This document shows positions 53,614 to 63,473 of a DNA stretch of 64,000 nt, one piece after another. The translations under genes were made by a program, and so were the position numbers. The notes under the pieces were generated by a model. That model ran no database searches, was not told the origin of the DNA, and saw nothing but the letters and a program-made list of their open reading frames with translations. Position 1 is the stretch's first letter. Every line of letters begins with the position of its first letter. The DNA is from Ignavibacteriota bacterium (GTDB lineage Bacteria; Bacteroidota; Ignavibacteria; Ignavibacteriales; Ignavibacteriaceae), in contig CP053446.1 of assembly GCA_013285405.1 (NCBI GenBank), positions 1,649,985 through 1,713,984 of the forward strand, given 5' to 3'.

Positions 53614-54610
53614 AGCTCCATCAATACTCGAAGCAATAACTGCAATCAAAAAGCGTAAGTTTAAACCGATTTACTATTTCTTTGGTGAAGATTCTTATAA
53701 TCTTACTGCTGCGCTTCACACTCTTGAAGAAGCATTTAAACCTCTGCTGCTTTCTGAGTTTGATAAAGAAACTATTTATTCCGAAGATAGATCGATCATC
53801 GACATACTCGGACTTGCAACTGCATTTCCATTTGGTTCGGAGAAAAAATTAATCATTGTAAAAGAAGCAGAAAAAATAAAAGACAAAAAGCCGCTGAAAG
53901 ATTACGCTTCTTCTCCAGCCGAGTTTACGGTTATCGCATTCTTCCACAACGGCTCGATCACGAATCTGAACAGCGAACCATTCAAATCTCTTGATACTAA
54001 TGAGTATTTATATGAGGCAAAGGAGTTGAAAGGAAAGAACTTGATTGATTGGCTGATTGGTTTGGCTGAAGAAAAAGGGAAAAAGCTATCAGAGGAAAAT
54101 GCACAAGTGCTGGTTGATATTGTCGGCGAAAGCAGGAATATGCTTGAAGATCAATTAGAAAAGATTTGCATCTTCTTAAATGAAAAGAAAGAAATTACCC
54201 TGGAAAGTATTCAGCAAGTTTCATCAGAACTGAAGCAGTTTAATATTTTCGATCTGCAGAATGCAATTGGAGTAAGAGATAAAACAAAATCTCTATTGAT
54301 TGCAAACAATCTGCTTGATAACGGAGTTGAGCCGACTTTTATAATTACAATGCTTACGAGATATTTGATGGGACTTGCAAAAATCCCGGAGTTACAATCT
54401 AAAAACACTCCGGTGCAGGAAGCTGCACGAATCGTTGGCACACATCATTTCTATTATCCAAATTATGTTAAAGCAAAAAATCTCTTTTCTGATCAAAAGC
54501 TTGTTGAAGTTTTCCGAGCTTTGTTGAAAGCTGATGTTTCTGTTAAAACTACTTCAACAGATGAAAAAACAGTTATTACTCTCCTTATTGCTGAAATCCT
54601 TCACAATTGA
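53600..54610 (+). CDS. holA: DNA polymerase III subunit delta
   Basis: A 336-residue clamp-loader subunit that opens the beta clamp. The N-terminus KPIYYFFGEDSYNLTAAL and the region TAFPFGSEKKLIIVKEAEKI are characteristic, with domain III helices in the last third (NLLDNGVEPTFIITMLTRYLMGLAKI). There is no functional P-loop, as expected for delta. The ATG lies within the end of the MetS-like gene. Confidence 0.9.
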   Translation: MAKSKAPSILEAITAIKKRKFKPIYYFFGEDSYNLTAALHTLEEAFKPLLLSEFDKETIYSEDRSIIDILGLATAFPFGSEKKLIIVKEAEKIKDKKPLKDYASSPAEFTVIAFFHNGSITNLNSEPFKSLDTNEYLYEAKELKGKNLIDWLIGLAEEKGKKLSEENAQVLVDIVGESRNMLEDQLEKICIFLNEKKEITLESIQQVSSELKQFNIFDLQNAIGVRDKTKSLLIANNLLDNGVEPTFIITMLTRYLMGLAKIPELQSKNTPVQEAARIVGTHHFYYPNYVKAKNLFSDQKLVEVFRALLKADVSVKTTSTDEKTVITLLIAEILHN

Positions 54611-54703
54611 TATTGCATTTTTCTGTAAAACATTCATTTTGGTTAATTTGACGCTGTCAATTTTGAAACAAATTTCAACTAACACAGGTATAAAAGCGGA
54701 TTA

Positions 54704-55288
54704 ATGAATAAGAATTTCCGTGAACTTTCGGATGAAGAGCTGATTCTTGAGTTCCAGAAGAACAACACGGAAGATGCTTTTAACATACTTGTTCAGAGGT
54801 ACAAAAATCCGTTAACCAATTTTGTGTTCAGATTTCTCGGTGATTATGAAGCTTGCAATGACGTTGTTCAGGAAACGATGATAAAAGTTTACAGGTATAA
54901 AGATGCGTACAACTCAGTGGCAAAATTTTCAACCTGGATTTATACTATTGCAGGAAACTTAGCAAGAACAGAATACAGACGGCAGAGAAGACAAAATATT
55001 TTTTCAATCAGCGATTACGGAGAAGAGCATCAGACATACGATTTGCCGGATGAAACTTACAGACCGGATATTGCAACTGATAGCGGAATAAAGGATGAAA
55101 TAATTCAGAAAGCATTATTGAAAGTGAAAGAGACTTACCGAGAAGCTGTGATCTTGCGAGATATTCAGGGATTAAGCTATGAAGAAATTTCTGAAATACT
55201 TGGAGTGAATGAAGGTACAGTTAAATCGAGAATTAATAGAGGAAGAGCTCAATTGCAAAAACTATTGAAAGGCATTTATAAAGAATAG
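54704..55288 (+). CDS. ECF-family RNA polymerase sigma factor
   Basis: A 194-residue sigma-70 factor with only regions 2 and 4. Region 2 includes YKDAYNSVAKFSTWIYTIAGNLARTEYRRQRR (core binding and -10 recognition), and region 4 includes REAVILRDIQGLSYEEISEILGVNEGTVKSRINRGRAQL (helix-turn-helix for -35). The gene following 8 bp later encodes a single-pass membrane protein that may act as its anti-sigma factor. The signal it answers to is unknown. Confidence 0.92.
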   Translation: MNKNFRELSDEELILEFQKNNTEDAFNILVQRYKNPLTNFVFRFLGDYEACNDVVQETMIKVYRYKDAYNSVAKFSTWIYTIAGNLARTEYRRQRRQNIFSISDYGEEHQTYDLPDETYRPDIATDSGIKDEIIQKALLKVKETYREAVILRDIQGLSYEEISEILGVNEGTVKSRINRGRAQLQKLLKGIYKE

Positions 55289-55296
55289 GTTGTATT

Positions 55297-56025
55297 GTGG
55301 AAAATGATGAAAAGAAATATGAAGATGTGATAAAAACTTTAAAAGGTTTACAGGAAGTAAAAGCTCCGGTAAACTTCGAAGCTAATCTTCAGAGAAAAAT
55401 TAATTCGGAAAAGTTTCAAAATGAAGAAAAGAAAAGTTTCTGGGAAAATATTTTTATCCCAACAAGATTAATTCCTTCTCTCGGATTAATTGCAACAGCG
55501 ATTCTAATAATATTTGTTGTTGAAACAAATTCTGAAGAAATTGATAATCCATTTCTTATCCAGCCAAAATTAAGGGAAGATCTGGGTAAAGTAACTGATT
55601 ATAGAAGTTTGGGAAATAGTGAAAACGAGGAAGTTAAAGAAAAGACAGTTGTAAAAGATGTTCCGGTTATTGAGGAAAGAAAAAAAGAAAATGAGTTAAA
55701 AGCGAGTGATGACAAAATGATGAGAAGTGATGAATCATCAGGAAAAATGGAGGGTATGTCAGTTGAAAAAAACTATGCGCTCGATCAAAATGCTGCCGAA
55801 AGTTTTGAAACAGTTGTTGATTCAGTATCGGTAGCTTCAAATATTGTTGAAGTTAATGCACCAACCGCAATAGTAAAAAGTAAGATTGATTCAACAGCAG
55901 GACAAATTTCAAAGGATGAACTTAATTTCAGACAAATCCAGTTAACCGAAGAACAACAAAAAGTTGTGAACGAATTAAAGGATCAGGTTCAATCCTTAAA
56001 CAAATCAAACAAAGAGCAAAAGTAG
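55297..56025 (+). CDS. Single-pass membrane protein, possible anti-sigma factor
   Basis: A 242-residue protein starting at GTG 55297, 8 bp after the ECF sigma gene. An N-terminal cytoplasmic helical part of about 50 residues (VIKTLKGLQEVKAPVNFE) precedes one transmembrane helix (LIPSLGLIATAILIIFVVE). A Glu/Lys/Ser-rich periplasmic part ends in a coiled region (LTEEQQKVVNELKDQVQSLNK). It has no zinc-binding HxxxCxxC motif, so it is not a ZAS-type anti-sigma. The role is inferred from its operon and topology only. Confidence 0.6.
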   Translation: MENDEKKYEDVIKTLKGLQEVKAPVNFEANLQRKINSEKFQNEEKKSFWENIFIPTRLIPSLGLIATAILIIFVVETNSEEIDNPFLIQPKLREDLGKVTDYRSLGNSENEEVKEKTVVKDVPVIEERKKENELKASDDKMMRSDESSGKMEGMSVEKNYALDQNAAESFETVVDSVSVASNIVEVNAPTAIVKSKIDSTAGQISKDELNFRQIQLTEEQQKVVNELKDQVQSLNKSNKEQK

Positions 56026-56154
56026 CCTGAAATCAGAGCTGATTTTTTAATTTAGCCTTAATTTTATTCAAGATTTCATCTTTTTATTTCCTTATAATCT
56101 TTCTATATTTAGCCCTCAAATTTGAAGAAAAAGATAAAAATCGAGGATTTAAAG

Positions 56155-56415
56155 ATGAAAAAAGGAATTCATCCGGATTATAGACCAATTGTTTTTCAGG
56201 ACCCTTCTTGTGAATTTGCTATTCTTACAAGATCAACAATGAAATCTTCTGAAACAATAAAATGGACTGACGGAAACACATATCCGCTTGTTAAATTGGA
56301 AATATCAAGTGGTTCACACCCGTACTTTACAGGAAAACAAAAACTTGTAGATACAGCAGGTCGTGTTGAGAAATTTCAGAAGAAGTATTCTGCTAAGAAA
56401 TCAAGTAAAAATTAA
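56155..56415 (+). CDS. rpmE2: 50S ribosomal protein L31, type B
   Basis: An 86-residue ribosomal protein beginning [21 protein letters not shown]. It lacks the CxxC zinc pairs of type A L31, so it is the zinc-independent form. GAGG sits 8 nt before the ATG at 56155; a start 33 nt upstream would add an unlikely basic leader. A strong terminator follows. Confidence 0.92.
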   Translation: MKKGIHPDYRPIVFQDPSCEFAILTRSTMKSSETIKWTDGNTYPLVKLEISSGSHPYFTGKQKLVDTAGRVEKFQKKYSAKKSSKN

Positions 56416-56439
56416 TTTAGAAATTAAGGTTTTACTATA

Positions 56440-56467
56440 AGCCAGTTCGACTGGCTTTTTTTATTTT
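56440..56467 (+). terminator. Rho-independent terminator of the L31 gene
   Basis: AGCCAGT-TCG-ACTGGCT (56440-56456) is a perfect 7-bp stem followed by TTTTTTTATTT. Confidence 0.92.
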
Positions 56468-56528
56468 TGGCATTGAAATTTTTCTGGTTTTCAATTAGTG
56501 TTTATTAACTAATAAAATTTATTAATAG

Positions 56529-57599
56529 ATGAATAAAAAGTTTAAATCATTAGTAATCGGTCTGGCAATTCTTGCTATACTACTTATAATAATTTTACCT
56601 AAAATTTTTTCTTCCGGAAGTGAAAATATTGCCGGGAATAATTCAGCAGGGATGAACCAATCAATTCCGGTTATAGCTCATATCGTTTCGTATGAAAGAC
56701 TTGGTAACAATGTTTATACAACCGGGACAATTCTGGCAAATGAAGAAGTAGAGTTGCGAAGTGAAATTGCCGGGAAAGTCATTCAAATATTGTTTAAAGA
56801 AGGTGCTTACGTACACAAAGGAGACCTTCTTGTTAAAATTAATGATGCTGATCTTCAGGCTCAATTAAGAAAAGCAGAATCCAAAGTAAAACTAATTCAG
56901 GATAGAGAAGCAAGACAAAAACAGCTTGCTCAAAACCAGATGATAAGTCAGGAAGATTATGAAAGTACACTGAACGATCTTGAATCGAGTAAAGCTGAAT
57001 ATGATTTGATAAAAGCACAAATTGACAAGACAGAAATCAGAGCCCCGTTCAATGGTGTTATTGGTTTGCGCGAAGTGAGTGAAGGAAGTTTTGTTACTAC
57101 TAATACTGTGATTGCAAGACTTCAGAATCTATCGAATCTGAAAGTTGATTTTGCAATCCCACAAAAGTATAGCTCGATGGTAAGGATAGGCGACGAATTG
57201 ACTTTTAAACTTAGTGGAAAAGATTTTCAATATAAAGCAAAGGTTTATGCAATCGAACCAAAGATTGAATCTTCAACCAGAACATTACGGCTTCGTGCAA
57301 TTTGTTCAACTAATTATAAAGATTTATTCCCCGGTGCTTTTGTGAATGTTGAATTGAATCTTAAAGAAACTGAAGATGCAATCCTGATTCCCACAGTTGC
57401 TGTTGTTCCCGAATTGAAAGGTCAATCAGTGTTTTTGTATAAAGGAGGAATTGTCAATTCTCAAAAAGTTGAAATAGGTTTGCGGGAAGAACAATTTGTT
57501 CAAATACTTTCTGGTTTAACCGAAGGTGATACAGTGATTACTTCCGGAATACTTCAGATGAGACCAGGTATAAAAGTAAAATTAACGGATTTTAATTAA
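56529..57599 (+). CDS. RND efflux periplasmic adaptor (HlyD/MFP family)
   Basis: A 356-residue membrane-fusion protein linking an inner-membrane pump to an outer-membrane channel. An N-terminal membrane anchor (ILAILLIIILPKIF) is followed by a lipoyl half (NEEVELRSEIAGKVIQILFKEGAYVHKGDLLVKI), a short coiled hairpin, the second lipoyl half (DKTEIRAPFNGVIGLREVSEGSFV) and a beta-barrel region. It is followed by the pump gene 80 bp later. No TolC-type channel gene is in the window. Confidence 0.9.
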   Translation: MNKKFKSLVIGLAILAILLIIILPKIFSSGSENIAGNNSAGMNQSIPVIAHIVSYERLGNNVYTTGTILANEEVELRSEIAGKVIQILFKEGAYVHKGDLLVKINDADLQAQLRKAESKVKLIQDREARQKQLAQNQMISQEDYESTLNDLESSKAEYDLIKAQIDKTEIRAPFNGVIGLREVSEGSFVTTNTVIARLQNLSNLKVDFAIPQKYSSMVRIGDELTFKLSGKDFQYKAKVYAIEPKIESSTRTLRLRAICSTNYKDLFPGAFVNVELNLKETEDAILIPTVAVVPELKGQSVFLYKGGIVNSQKVEIGLREEQFVQILSGLTEGDTVITSGILQMRPGIKVKLTDFN

Positions 57600-57616
57600 C
57601 ATTTTTTTATGAGATT

Positions 57617-57650
57617 AAAGATGACATCTTTTTAAATAAATGTCATCTTT
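57617..57650. promoter_or_regulatory. Hairpin between RND adaptor and pump genes
   Basis: AAAGATGACAT (57617-57627) and ATGTCATCTTT (57640-57650) form a perfect 11-bp stem with a 12-nt loop in the 80-bp gap. Only four Ts follow, so it could be a weak terminator setting the adaptor-to-pump ratio, or an mRNA-stabilising structure. Confidence 0.5.
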
Positions 57651-57679
57651 TAGAAGCTTTGAATTAATAATATTATTTT

Positions 57680-60600
57680 ATGAGTTTATCATCAACAAGT
57701 ATCCGAAGACCTGTACTTGCGATTGTAATGTCAATCGTGATTGTCGTGTTTGGTGTAATTGGGTACACATATCTTGGAGTGAGAGAATTTCCTTCAGTTG
57801 ACCCTCCGGTGATTACTGTTTCAACCAATTATGTTGGTGCAAATGCTGATGTAATTGAAAGTCAGATAACAGAACCTCTTGAGGAATCAATAAACGGAAT
57901 AGCAGGAATTAAAAGTTTAACTTCGGTAAGCAGAGATGGAAGAAGTACAATCACTGTTGAATTTGATATTGATGTTGATCTGGAAGCCGCAACTAATGAT
58001 GTGAGAGACAGAGTATCACAGGCTTTAAGATTCTTACCGCCGGATGTTGATATACCAATCGTTGCAAAAGCAGATGCAGATGCAACACCGATTGTGTTTC
58101 TGGGAATTCAAAGTAATACCAGGAATTTACTGCAGCTTTCTGAAATGGCAAATAATGTTTTTAAGGAAAGAATGCAGACAATCCCAGGGGTCAGCAGTGT
58201 TCAGATCTGGGGAGAGAAAAAATATTCAATGCGTCTCTGGCTTGACCCAAATAAACTTGCTGCATTCAGCCTTTCAGCAGTTGATGTTCGCAATGCTTTG
58301 AATCGTGAAAATATTGAATTGCCTTCAGGAAGAATTGAAGGCGATAACACAGAACTTTCTATCAGAACGGTTGGAAGATTATCAACCGAGGAAGAGTTCA
58401 ACGATCTTATCATTAAAGAAGATGCCGGTGGAATTGTAAGATTGAGAGATCTTGGTTATGCAGAACTTGGTGCAGAAAATGAAAGATCAATATTAAAGTG
58501 GAATGGAATTCCGATGGTTGGTGTTGTTCTTATTGCACAAGCCGGTGCTAATAATATTGCAATCGCAGATGAATTTTATAAACGACTTGAAATCCTTAAG
58601 AAAACTCTCCCTGCTGATATATCTACTGTAATCGGTTTTGATGTTACAACTTTTATAAGGGAATCCATCACTGAGGTTGAACAAACAATTATCGTTGCGT
58701 TCGCGCTCGTTGTATTAATAATCTTTCTGTTTCTGAGAGACTGGCGATCTACTATTATTCCTGTAATTGCAATTCCAATTTCGCTTATCGGAGCTTTCTT
58801 TGTAATGTATATTGCTGATTTCACGATCAACGTTTTAACATTGCTTGGAATAGTGCTCGCAATCGGAATCGTGGTTGATGATGCAATTATCGTTCTTGAA
58901 AATATTTATGTAAAAATTGAAAATAAAATGGAACCTATTGAAGCGGCGAAAAAAGGTGCTTCGGAAATTTTCTTTGCTGTTGTTTCAACAACAGTTGCAC
59001 TTGCTTCAGTATTCATGCCTGTAATTTTTCTTCAGGGGTTAACAGGAAGATTGTTCAGAGAATTCGGTATTGTGATTGCAGGAAGTGTAATCATTTCCGC
59101 TTTCGTGGCGTTGACACTTACACCAATGCTTAGCTCAAGAATATTAAAACATAGGGAAACTCATAACTGGTTCTACAATATTACCGAACCGTTCTTTGTA
59201 AAACTGAATGCAGTTTACAAACATCATCTGACAAGTTTTATGCAGCACAGATGGCTAACACTTCCCGGTATTGGTGTTACCCTTATATTAATTTGGATTT
59301 TATTCGCGAACATTCCTTCTGAATTAGCACCAATTGAAGACAGAAGTCGTCTAAATGTTAATGCAGTTGCACAAGAAGGAGCTACATTCGAATATATGGA
59401 TCATTATATGGATCAACTCATCCAGATAATGAAAGATAACATAACTGAAGCTGAGGGAATTTTTTCGGTCACATCACCGGGTTTTGGTGCATCAAGCTCA
59501 GTTAATTCAGGATTTGCCGGCGCAATTTTAGTTGAGCCTGATAAAAGAAAAAGAACTCAAATGCAAATTGCGGATGACATTACTCCTGTTGTTAATAAAC
59601 TAACAGGCGCAAGAACATTCGTAACACAGCAGCAGACAATCGGAGGAAGAAGAGGTGGATTACCGGTCCAATTTGTAATTCAGGCACCAAACTTTGATAA
59701 GCTTGAAGAATATCTTCCAAAATTTTTAGATGAAACAAGGAATTATCCTATCTTCACTGTAGTTGATGCAAATTTGAAATTCAATAAACCTGAATTGAAA
59801 CTTAGTATTGACAGACAGAAAGCCAGAGCACTCGGTGTGTCAACGGCTGATATTGCTCAAACAATTCAGGCAGCGTTCAGTGGTCAGAGATTTGGTTTCT
59901 TTATTAAAGACGGAAAACAATATCAGGTAATTGGTCAGTTTTCAAGAGAGAACAGGGATGCACCGATCGATCTGAAATCAACTTATGTGAAAAATAACAA
60001 AGGCGAATTAATACAACTTGATAACGTTGTATTCACGGAAGAACAAAGTGCCCCTCCTCAGCTTTACAGATTCAATAGATATGTTTCTGCAACAGTTTCT
60101 GCCGGATTAGCTCCGGGTAAAACTCTCGGTGAAGGGATAGAAACAATGTATGAAATTGCTGATAAAGTTCTGGATGAATCATTCGCAACATCACTTGATG
60201 GTCCTTCAAAAGATTTCCAGGAAAGTTCATCGAGTTTATTGTTCGCATTTATTCTTGCACTCGGATTAATCTATCTTGTTCTCGCTGCTCAGTTTGAAAG
60301 TTTCAGAGATCCGTTTATAATTTTATTTACAGTGCCGCTTGCTCTGGCTGGTGCGTTAATTTCTCTTTGGTATTTTGACCAGACGATGAACATATTTAGT
60401 GAGATAGGAATTATTATGTTGATTGGACTTGTAACTAAGAACGGAATTTTAATTGTTGAATTTGCAAATCAAAGAAAAGCTGCAGGAATTGAAAAAACTG
60501 AAGCAGTTATCAGTGCAGCAATTTCAAGATTAAGACCAATCTTGATGACAAGCTTGTCAACCATACTTGGAATATTACCAATTGCACTTGCTCTCGGTGC

Positions 60601-60775
60601 CGGTTCTGAAAGCAGAGTTTCAATGGGTATTGCCGTTGTTGGCGGATTGATTTTCTCCACATTCCTCACTTTGTTTATTGTACCTGCAATGTATTCTTAT
60701 TTATCAAGGAAAACTGCAACAGTCAGCAATGTTACCGAAACGGAGATTTTGCAAGCTTCAGTTCAAAAATCTTAA
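57680..60775 (+). CDS. RND-family efflux pump (HAE1 type)
   Basis: A 1031-residue inner-membrane drug/proton antiporter. Twelve helices and two large periplasmic loops are of normal length for AcrB relatives. The start SSTSIRRPVLAIVMSI is typical. The proton-relay aspartates are in IGIVVDDAIIVLENIYV (helix 4), and the second half repeats GLVTKNGILIVEFANQ in helix 10. The substrates are unknown. It is paired with the adaptor upstream and is the last gene before the GlmU-like gene. Confidence 0.93.
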   Translation: MSLSSTSIRRPVLAIVMSIVIVVFGVIGYTYLGVREFPSVDPPVITVSTNYVGANADVIESQITEPLEESINGIAGIKSLTSVSRDGRSTITVEFDIDVDLEAATNDVRDRVSQALRFLPPDVDIPIVAKADADATPIVFLGIQSNTRNLLQLSEMANNVFKERMQTIPGVSSVQIWGEKKYSMRLWLDPNKLAAFSLSAVDVRNALNRENIELPSGRIEGDNTELSIRTVGRLSTEEEFNDLIIKEDAGGIVRLRDLGYAELGAENERSILKWNGIPMVGVVLIAQAGANNIAIADEFYKRLEILKKTLPADISTVIGFDVTTFIRESITEVEQTIIVAFALVVLIIFLFLRDWRSTIIPVIAIPISLIGAFFVMYIADFTINVLTLLGIVLAIGIVVDDAIIVLENIYVKIENKMEPIEAAKKGASEIFFAVVSTTVALASVFMPVIFLQGLTGRLFREFGIVIAGSVIISAFVALTLTPMLSSRILKHRETHNWFYNITEPFFVKLNAVYKHHLTSFMQHRWLTLPGIGVTLILIWILFANIPSELAPIEDRSRLNVNAVAQEGATFEYMDHYMDQLIQIMKDNITEAEGIFSVTSPGFGASSSVNSGFAGAILVEPDKRKRTQMQIADDITPVVNKLTGARTFVTQQQTIGGRRGGLPVQFVIQAPNFDKLEEYLPKFLDETRNYPIFTVVDANLKFNKPELKLSIDRQKARALGVSTADIAQTIQAAFSGQRFGFFIKDGKQYQVIGQFSRENRDAPIDLKSTYVKNNKGELIQLDNVVFTEEQSAPPQLYRFNRYVSATVSAGLAPGKTLGEGIETMYEIADKVLDESFATSLDGPSKDFQESSSSLLFAFILALGLIYLVLAAQFESFRDPFIILFTVPLALAGALISLWYFDQTMNIFSEIGIIMLIGLVTKNGILIVEFANQRKAAGIEKTEAVISAAISRLRPILMTSLSTILGILPIALALGAGSESRVSMGIAVVGGLIFSTFLTLFIVPAMYSYLSRKTATVSNVTETEILQASVQKS

Positions 60776-60817
60776 CTCAAAAAGTATTAAATTTCAAAAA
60801 ATTAAAAAGAAATTTAT

Positions 60818-62065
60818 ATGCCCATCTGCATTTTTGAGGACGAACAATATCTCGATTTCGAACCGCTGATCTACTCAAGACCGGTTTATGATTTAATCTG
60901 CGGAATGACATCTCTCAAAGAGAAAATTATACGAGCATTCCCTAAAGAAAAAATTGTTCTCAAATGCCGGCACTATCTTGAGCCATTCATAAAAACTGAA
61001 AATCCAAAATGCAAAGTAAATCAATTTGATAACGATGATTATTTATTCATCAACGGAAGAATTGTTGCTCCTTCAAATCTGAAAAATATTTTATTTGTAA
61101 AACCCGGGGAAGAAAAAGTTTTTGTTTCTGGTGGTGTTATTATTGCGGCAAAAGTATCTGCTAAAAGGATTAAAGAATTTTCTCTCGACAAAGTTGAATT
61201 CATCAATACACAACTAATCAGTAATTTCCTCTCAGTTGAAGTTGATATCCCGGTTGCAAATTATTTGTGGGATCTTAGTTATCTGAACGGAGAAGAAATT
61301 CAGAATGATTTCAAGATTTATACAAAAGGAAAATCATCTGCGAAGAAAAAATACCCCGGAGTAAATTTTGTAAATAAGAAAAATATTTTCATCAGTAAAG
61401 ATGTTGAAATAAAGCCTGGCGTTGTGCTCGACGCATCAACGGGACCGATATTTATTGAAAAGAATGTAACAATATTTCCGAACGCAGTTATTCAGGGACC
61501 TTTTTACGTGGGCGAATCTTCAAGAATAAAAAGCTGTGCAACAATTTATCCGAATGTAAGTATTGGAAAAGTCTGCAAGATTGGTGGTGAAGTTGAGGAT
61601 ACTATCATTCAACCTTACACAAATAAACAGCATTCAGGTTTTCTTGGTCATTCATATCTTGGAAGCTGGATAAATCTTGGTGCTGATACAAACAACAGCG
61701 ATCTTCAAAATAATTACGGACCGATCACAGTTCAGGTAAATAGCAAACGAATAAATTCAGGGAAACAATTTGTTGGATTGATGATGGGAGATCATTCAAA
61801 GACAGCAATTAACACTATGTTCAATACAGGAACAGTTGTCGGATTTTCAAGCAACGTTTTTGGTGCTGGTTTTCCTCCAAAATATTTTCCATCTTTTGGA
61901 TGGGGTGGAAATGAATCTATGCAGGAATACAAACTTGCGAAAGCTATTGAAACAGCAAAAGCGGTTTTTATAAGAAGAAATAAAAGTTTTACAATTGAAG
62001 ATGAAATGCTTTTTAGAACAATATTTAACCTAACAAAAGAAGACAGAACGAAAAGAGGATATTAG
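60818..62065 (+). CDS. GlmU-like putative sugar nucleotidyltransferase/acyltransferase
   Basis: A 415-residue protein common in Bacteroidota-type genomes. The N-terminal about 180 residues (MPICIFEDEQYLDFEPLIYSRPVYDL) resemble a degenerate nucleotidyltransferase fold without the usual LAAGxGTRM loop. The C-terminal part is a left-handed beta-helix of hexapeptide repeats (IEKNVTIFPNAVIQGPFYVG), with HSGFLGHSYLGSWINLGADTNNSD matching GlmU acetyltransferase-type active-site regions. It may acetylate or activate amino sugars for cell wall precursors, but activity of the first domain is doubtful. Its TAG stop overlaps the next GTG start. Confidence 0.78.
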   Translation: MPICIFEDEQYLDFEPLIYSRPVYDLICGMTSLKEKIIRAFPKEKIVLKCRHYLEPFIKTENPKCKVNQFDNDDYLFINGRIVAPSNLKNILFVKPGEEKVFVSGGVIIAAKVSAKRIKEFSLDKVEFINTQLISNFLSVEVDIPVANYLWDLSYLNGEEIQNDFKIYTKGKSSAKKKYPGVNFVNKKNIFISKDVEIKPGVVLDASTGPIFIEKNVTIFPNAVIQGPFYVGESSRIKSCATIYPNVSIGKVCKIGGEVEDTIIQPYTNKQHSGFLGHSYLGSWINLGADTNNSDLQNNYGPITVQVNSKRINSGKQFVGLMMGDHSKTAINTMFNTGTVVGFSSNVFGAGFPPKYFPSFGWGGNESMQEYKLAKAIETAKAVFIRRNKSFTIEDEMLFRTIFNLTKEDRTKRGY

Positions 62066-63453
62066 TGGATCAGGAAACGAATAATTCAGAAATAAAAATT
62101 GAAACGCACTCAATAACAGATTTATATCAGGGAGTTCGCGGATTAGCAATCAAAATTTTAAATAGAATTGACAGGACGGATGCTTATCTGGAAAGACTTC
62201 TCGACAACGAGATGAAAAGCACGGATATGAGCGGACCTGATAAAGCCTTGCTCTACGAAATTGTTCATGGTGTTGTCAGATGGCAGGGCAGACTTGATTG
62301 GATTTTAAATGGCTTTTATAAAGGAACATTTTCAAAAGCAATCCCAAATTTGAAAAATGCTCTTCGTGTTGCTCTTTACCAGATATTATTTTTAGATAGA
62401 GTACCGGATTACGCTGCTGTAAATGAAGTTGTTGAGTTCGTAAAAAAACTTCAGGGGCAGAAACCTGCTGATCTTGTAAACGCAGTCCTCAGAAATATTA
62501 TCAGAAGCAAAAACACAATAAGATATCCTGATCCGGAAGAAGACCTCGTTGGTTATCTTGCTGCATACTATTCGCATCCATCCTGGATGGTCAAAAGATA
62601 CGTGGCAAGATTCGGCAGGGAAGAAACAGAAAAACTGTTAGCTGCTAATAATGAAAAACCATATTTAACTTTAAGAATCAATGCTTTAAAAACAAAACCG
62701 GAAGAATTTAAAACACTTCTTGAAAAAGTGAACTTAAAATATCATCAGGGAAATTATTTGCCTGAGTTTTTCAAGCTGCATAATCTTACAAACATAACTG
62801 CCTGGGAATATTATATAAAAGGATATTTCAATATTCAGGATGAGAGTGCGGGATTAGCGTGCAGGCTTCTTGATGTTAATGAAGGTCAACGTGTTCTTGA
62901 TATGTGTGCGGCACCTGGCGGTAAAACTGCATATATATCTGCATTGATGCACTCAAGAGGTGAAGTTGTTGCAATTGACCGGTTTGAAAGCCGGTTGAAA
63001 CTGCTACAAAAAAATATGACAAGGTTAAGTGTTGATTGTGTCAGAATTATTGAAGTTGATGCTCTGGAGTATAAAAGTCTGCCGTTCGACAGAGTGCTTG
63101 TTGATGCACCTTGTTCCGGCAGCGGAACTTTTTCTAAAAAACCAGATATCAAATGGAAGAAGAATTTGTTTGATATACGTGATCTGAATGTTTTGCAGTC
63201 AAAACTCCTTGCAAAAGCTACATCCTTAGTGAAAGTTAATGGGGTAATAGTTTATAGTACATGCTCGATTGAACCTGAAGAAAATTTTGAAATCGTAAAA
63301 AAGTTTCTGAATGAAAATCCAAATTTCAAATTTGAAAGTGCGCGGGGAAAAGTACCTGATGAAGTAATCGACGAGAATGGCTGCATCCAAACTTTGCCTC
63401 ATATTCATAAAACAGATGGAGCCTTTGCAGCAAGGTTTGTAAGGATTTCATGA
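62065..63453 (+). CDS. rsmB: 16S rRNA m5C967 methyltransferase
   Basis: A 462-residue AdoMet-dependent enzyme. An N-terminal NusB-like RNA-binding domain (to about 155) is followed by a Rossmann domain with VLDMCAAPGGKTAYIS, the motif DAPCSGSGTF and the catalytic-Cys motif STCSIEPEEN. The length is typical of RsmB/Fmu. The start is GTG 62065, overlapping the previous stop by one base. The RodZ-like gene starts 20 bp later. Confidence 0.92.
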   Translation: MDQETNNSEIKIETHSITDLYQGVRGLAIKILNRIDRTDAYLERLLDNEMKSTDMSGPDKALLYEIVHGVVRWQGRLDWILNGFYKGTFSKAIPNLKNALRVALYQILFLDRVPDYAAVNEVVEFVKKLQGQKPADLVNAVLRNIIRSKNTIRYPDPEEDLVGYLAAYYSHPSWMVKRYVARFGREETEKLLAANNEKPYLTLRINALKTKPEEFKTLLEKVNLKYHQGNYLPEFFKLHNLTNITAWEYYIKGYFNIQDESAGLACRLLDVNEGQRVLDMCAAPGGKTAYISALMHSRGEVVAIDRFESRLKLLQKNMTRLSVDCVRIIEVDALEYKSLPFDRVLVDAPCSGSGTFSKKPDIKWKKNLFDIRDLNVLQSKLLAKATSLVKVNGVIVYSTCSIEPEENFEIVKKFLNENPNFKFESARGKVPDEVIDENGCIQTLPHIHKTDGAFAARFVRIS

Positions 63454-63473
63454 AATTATAATTAGTTATTTAA

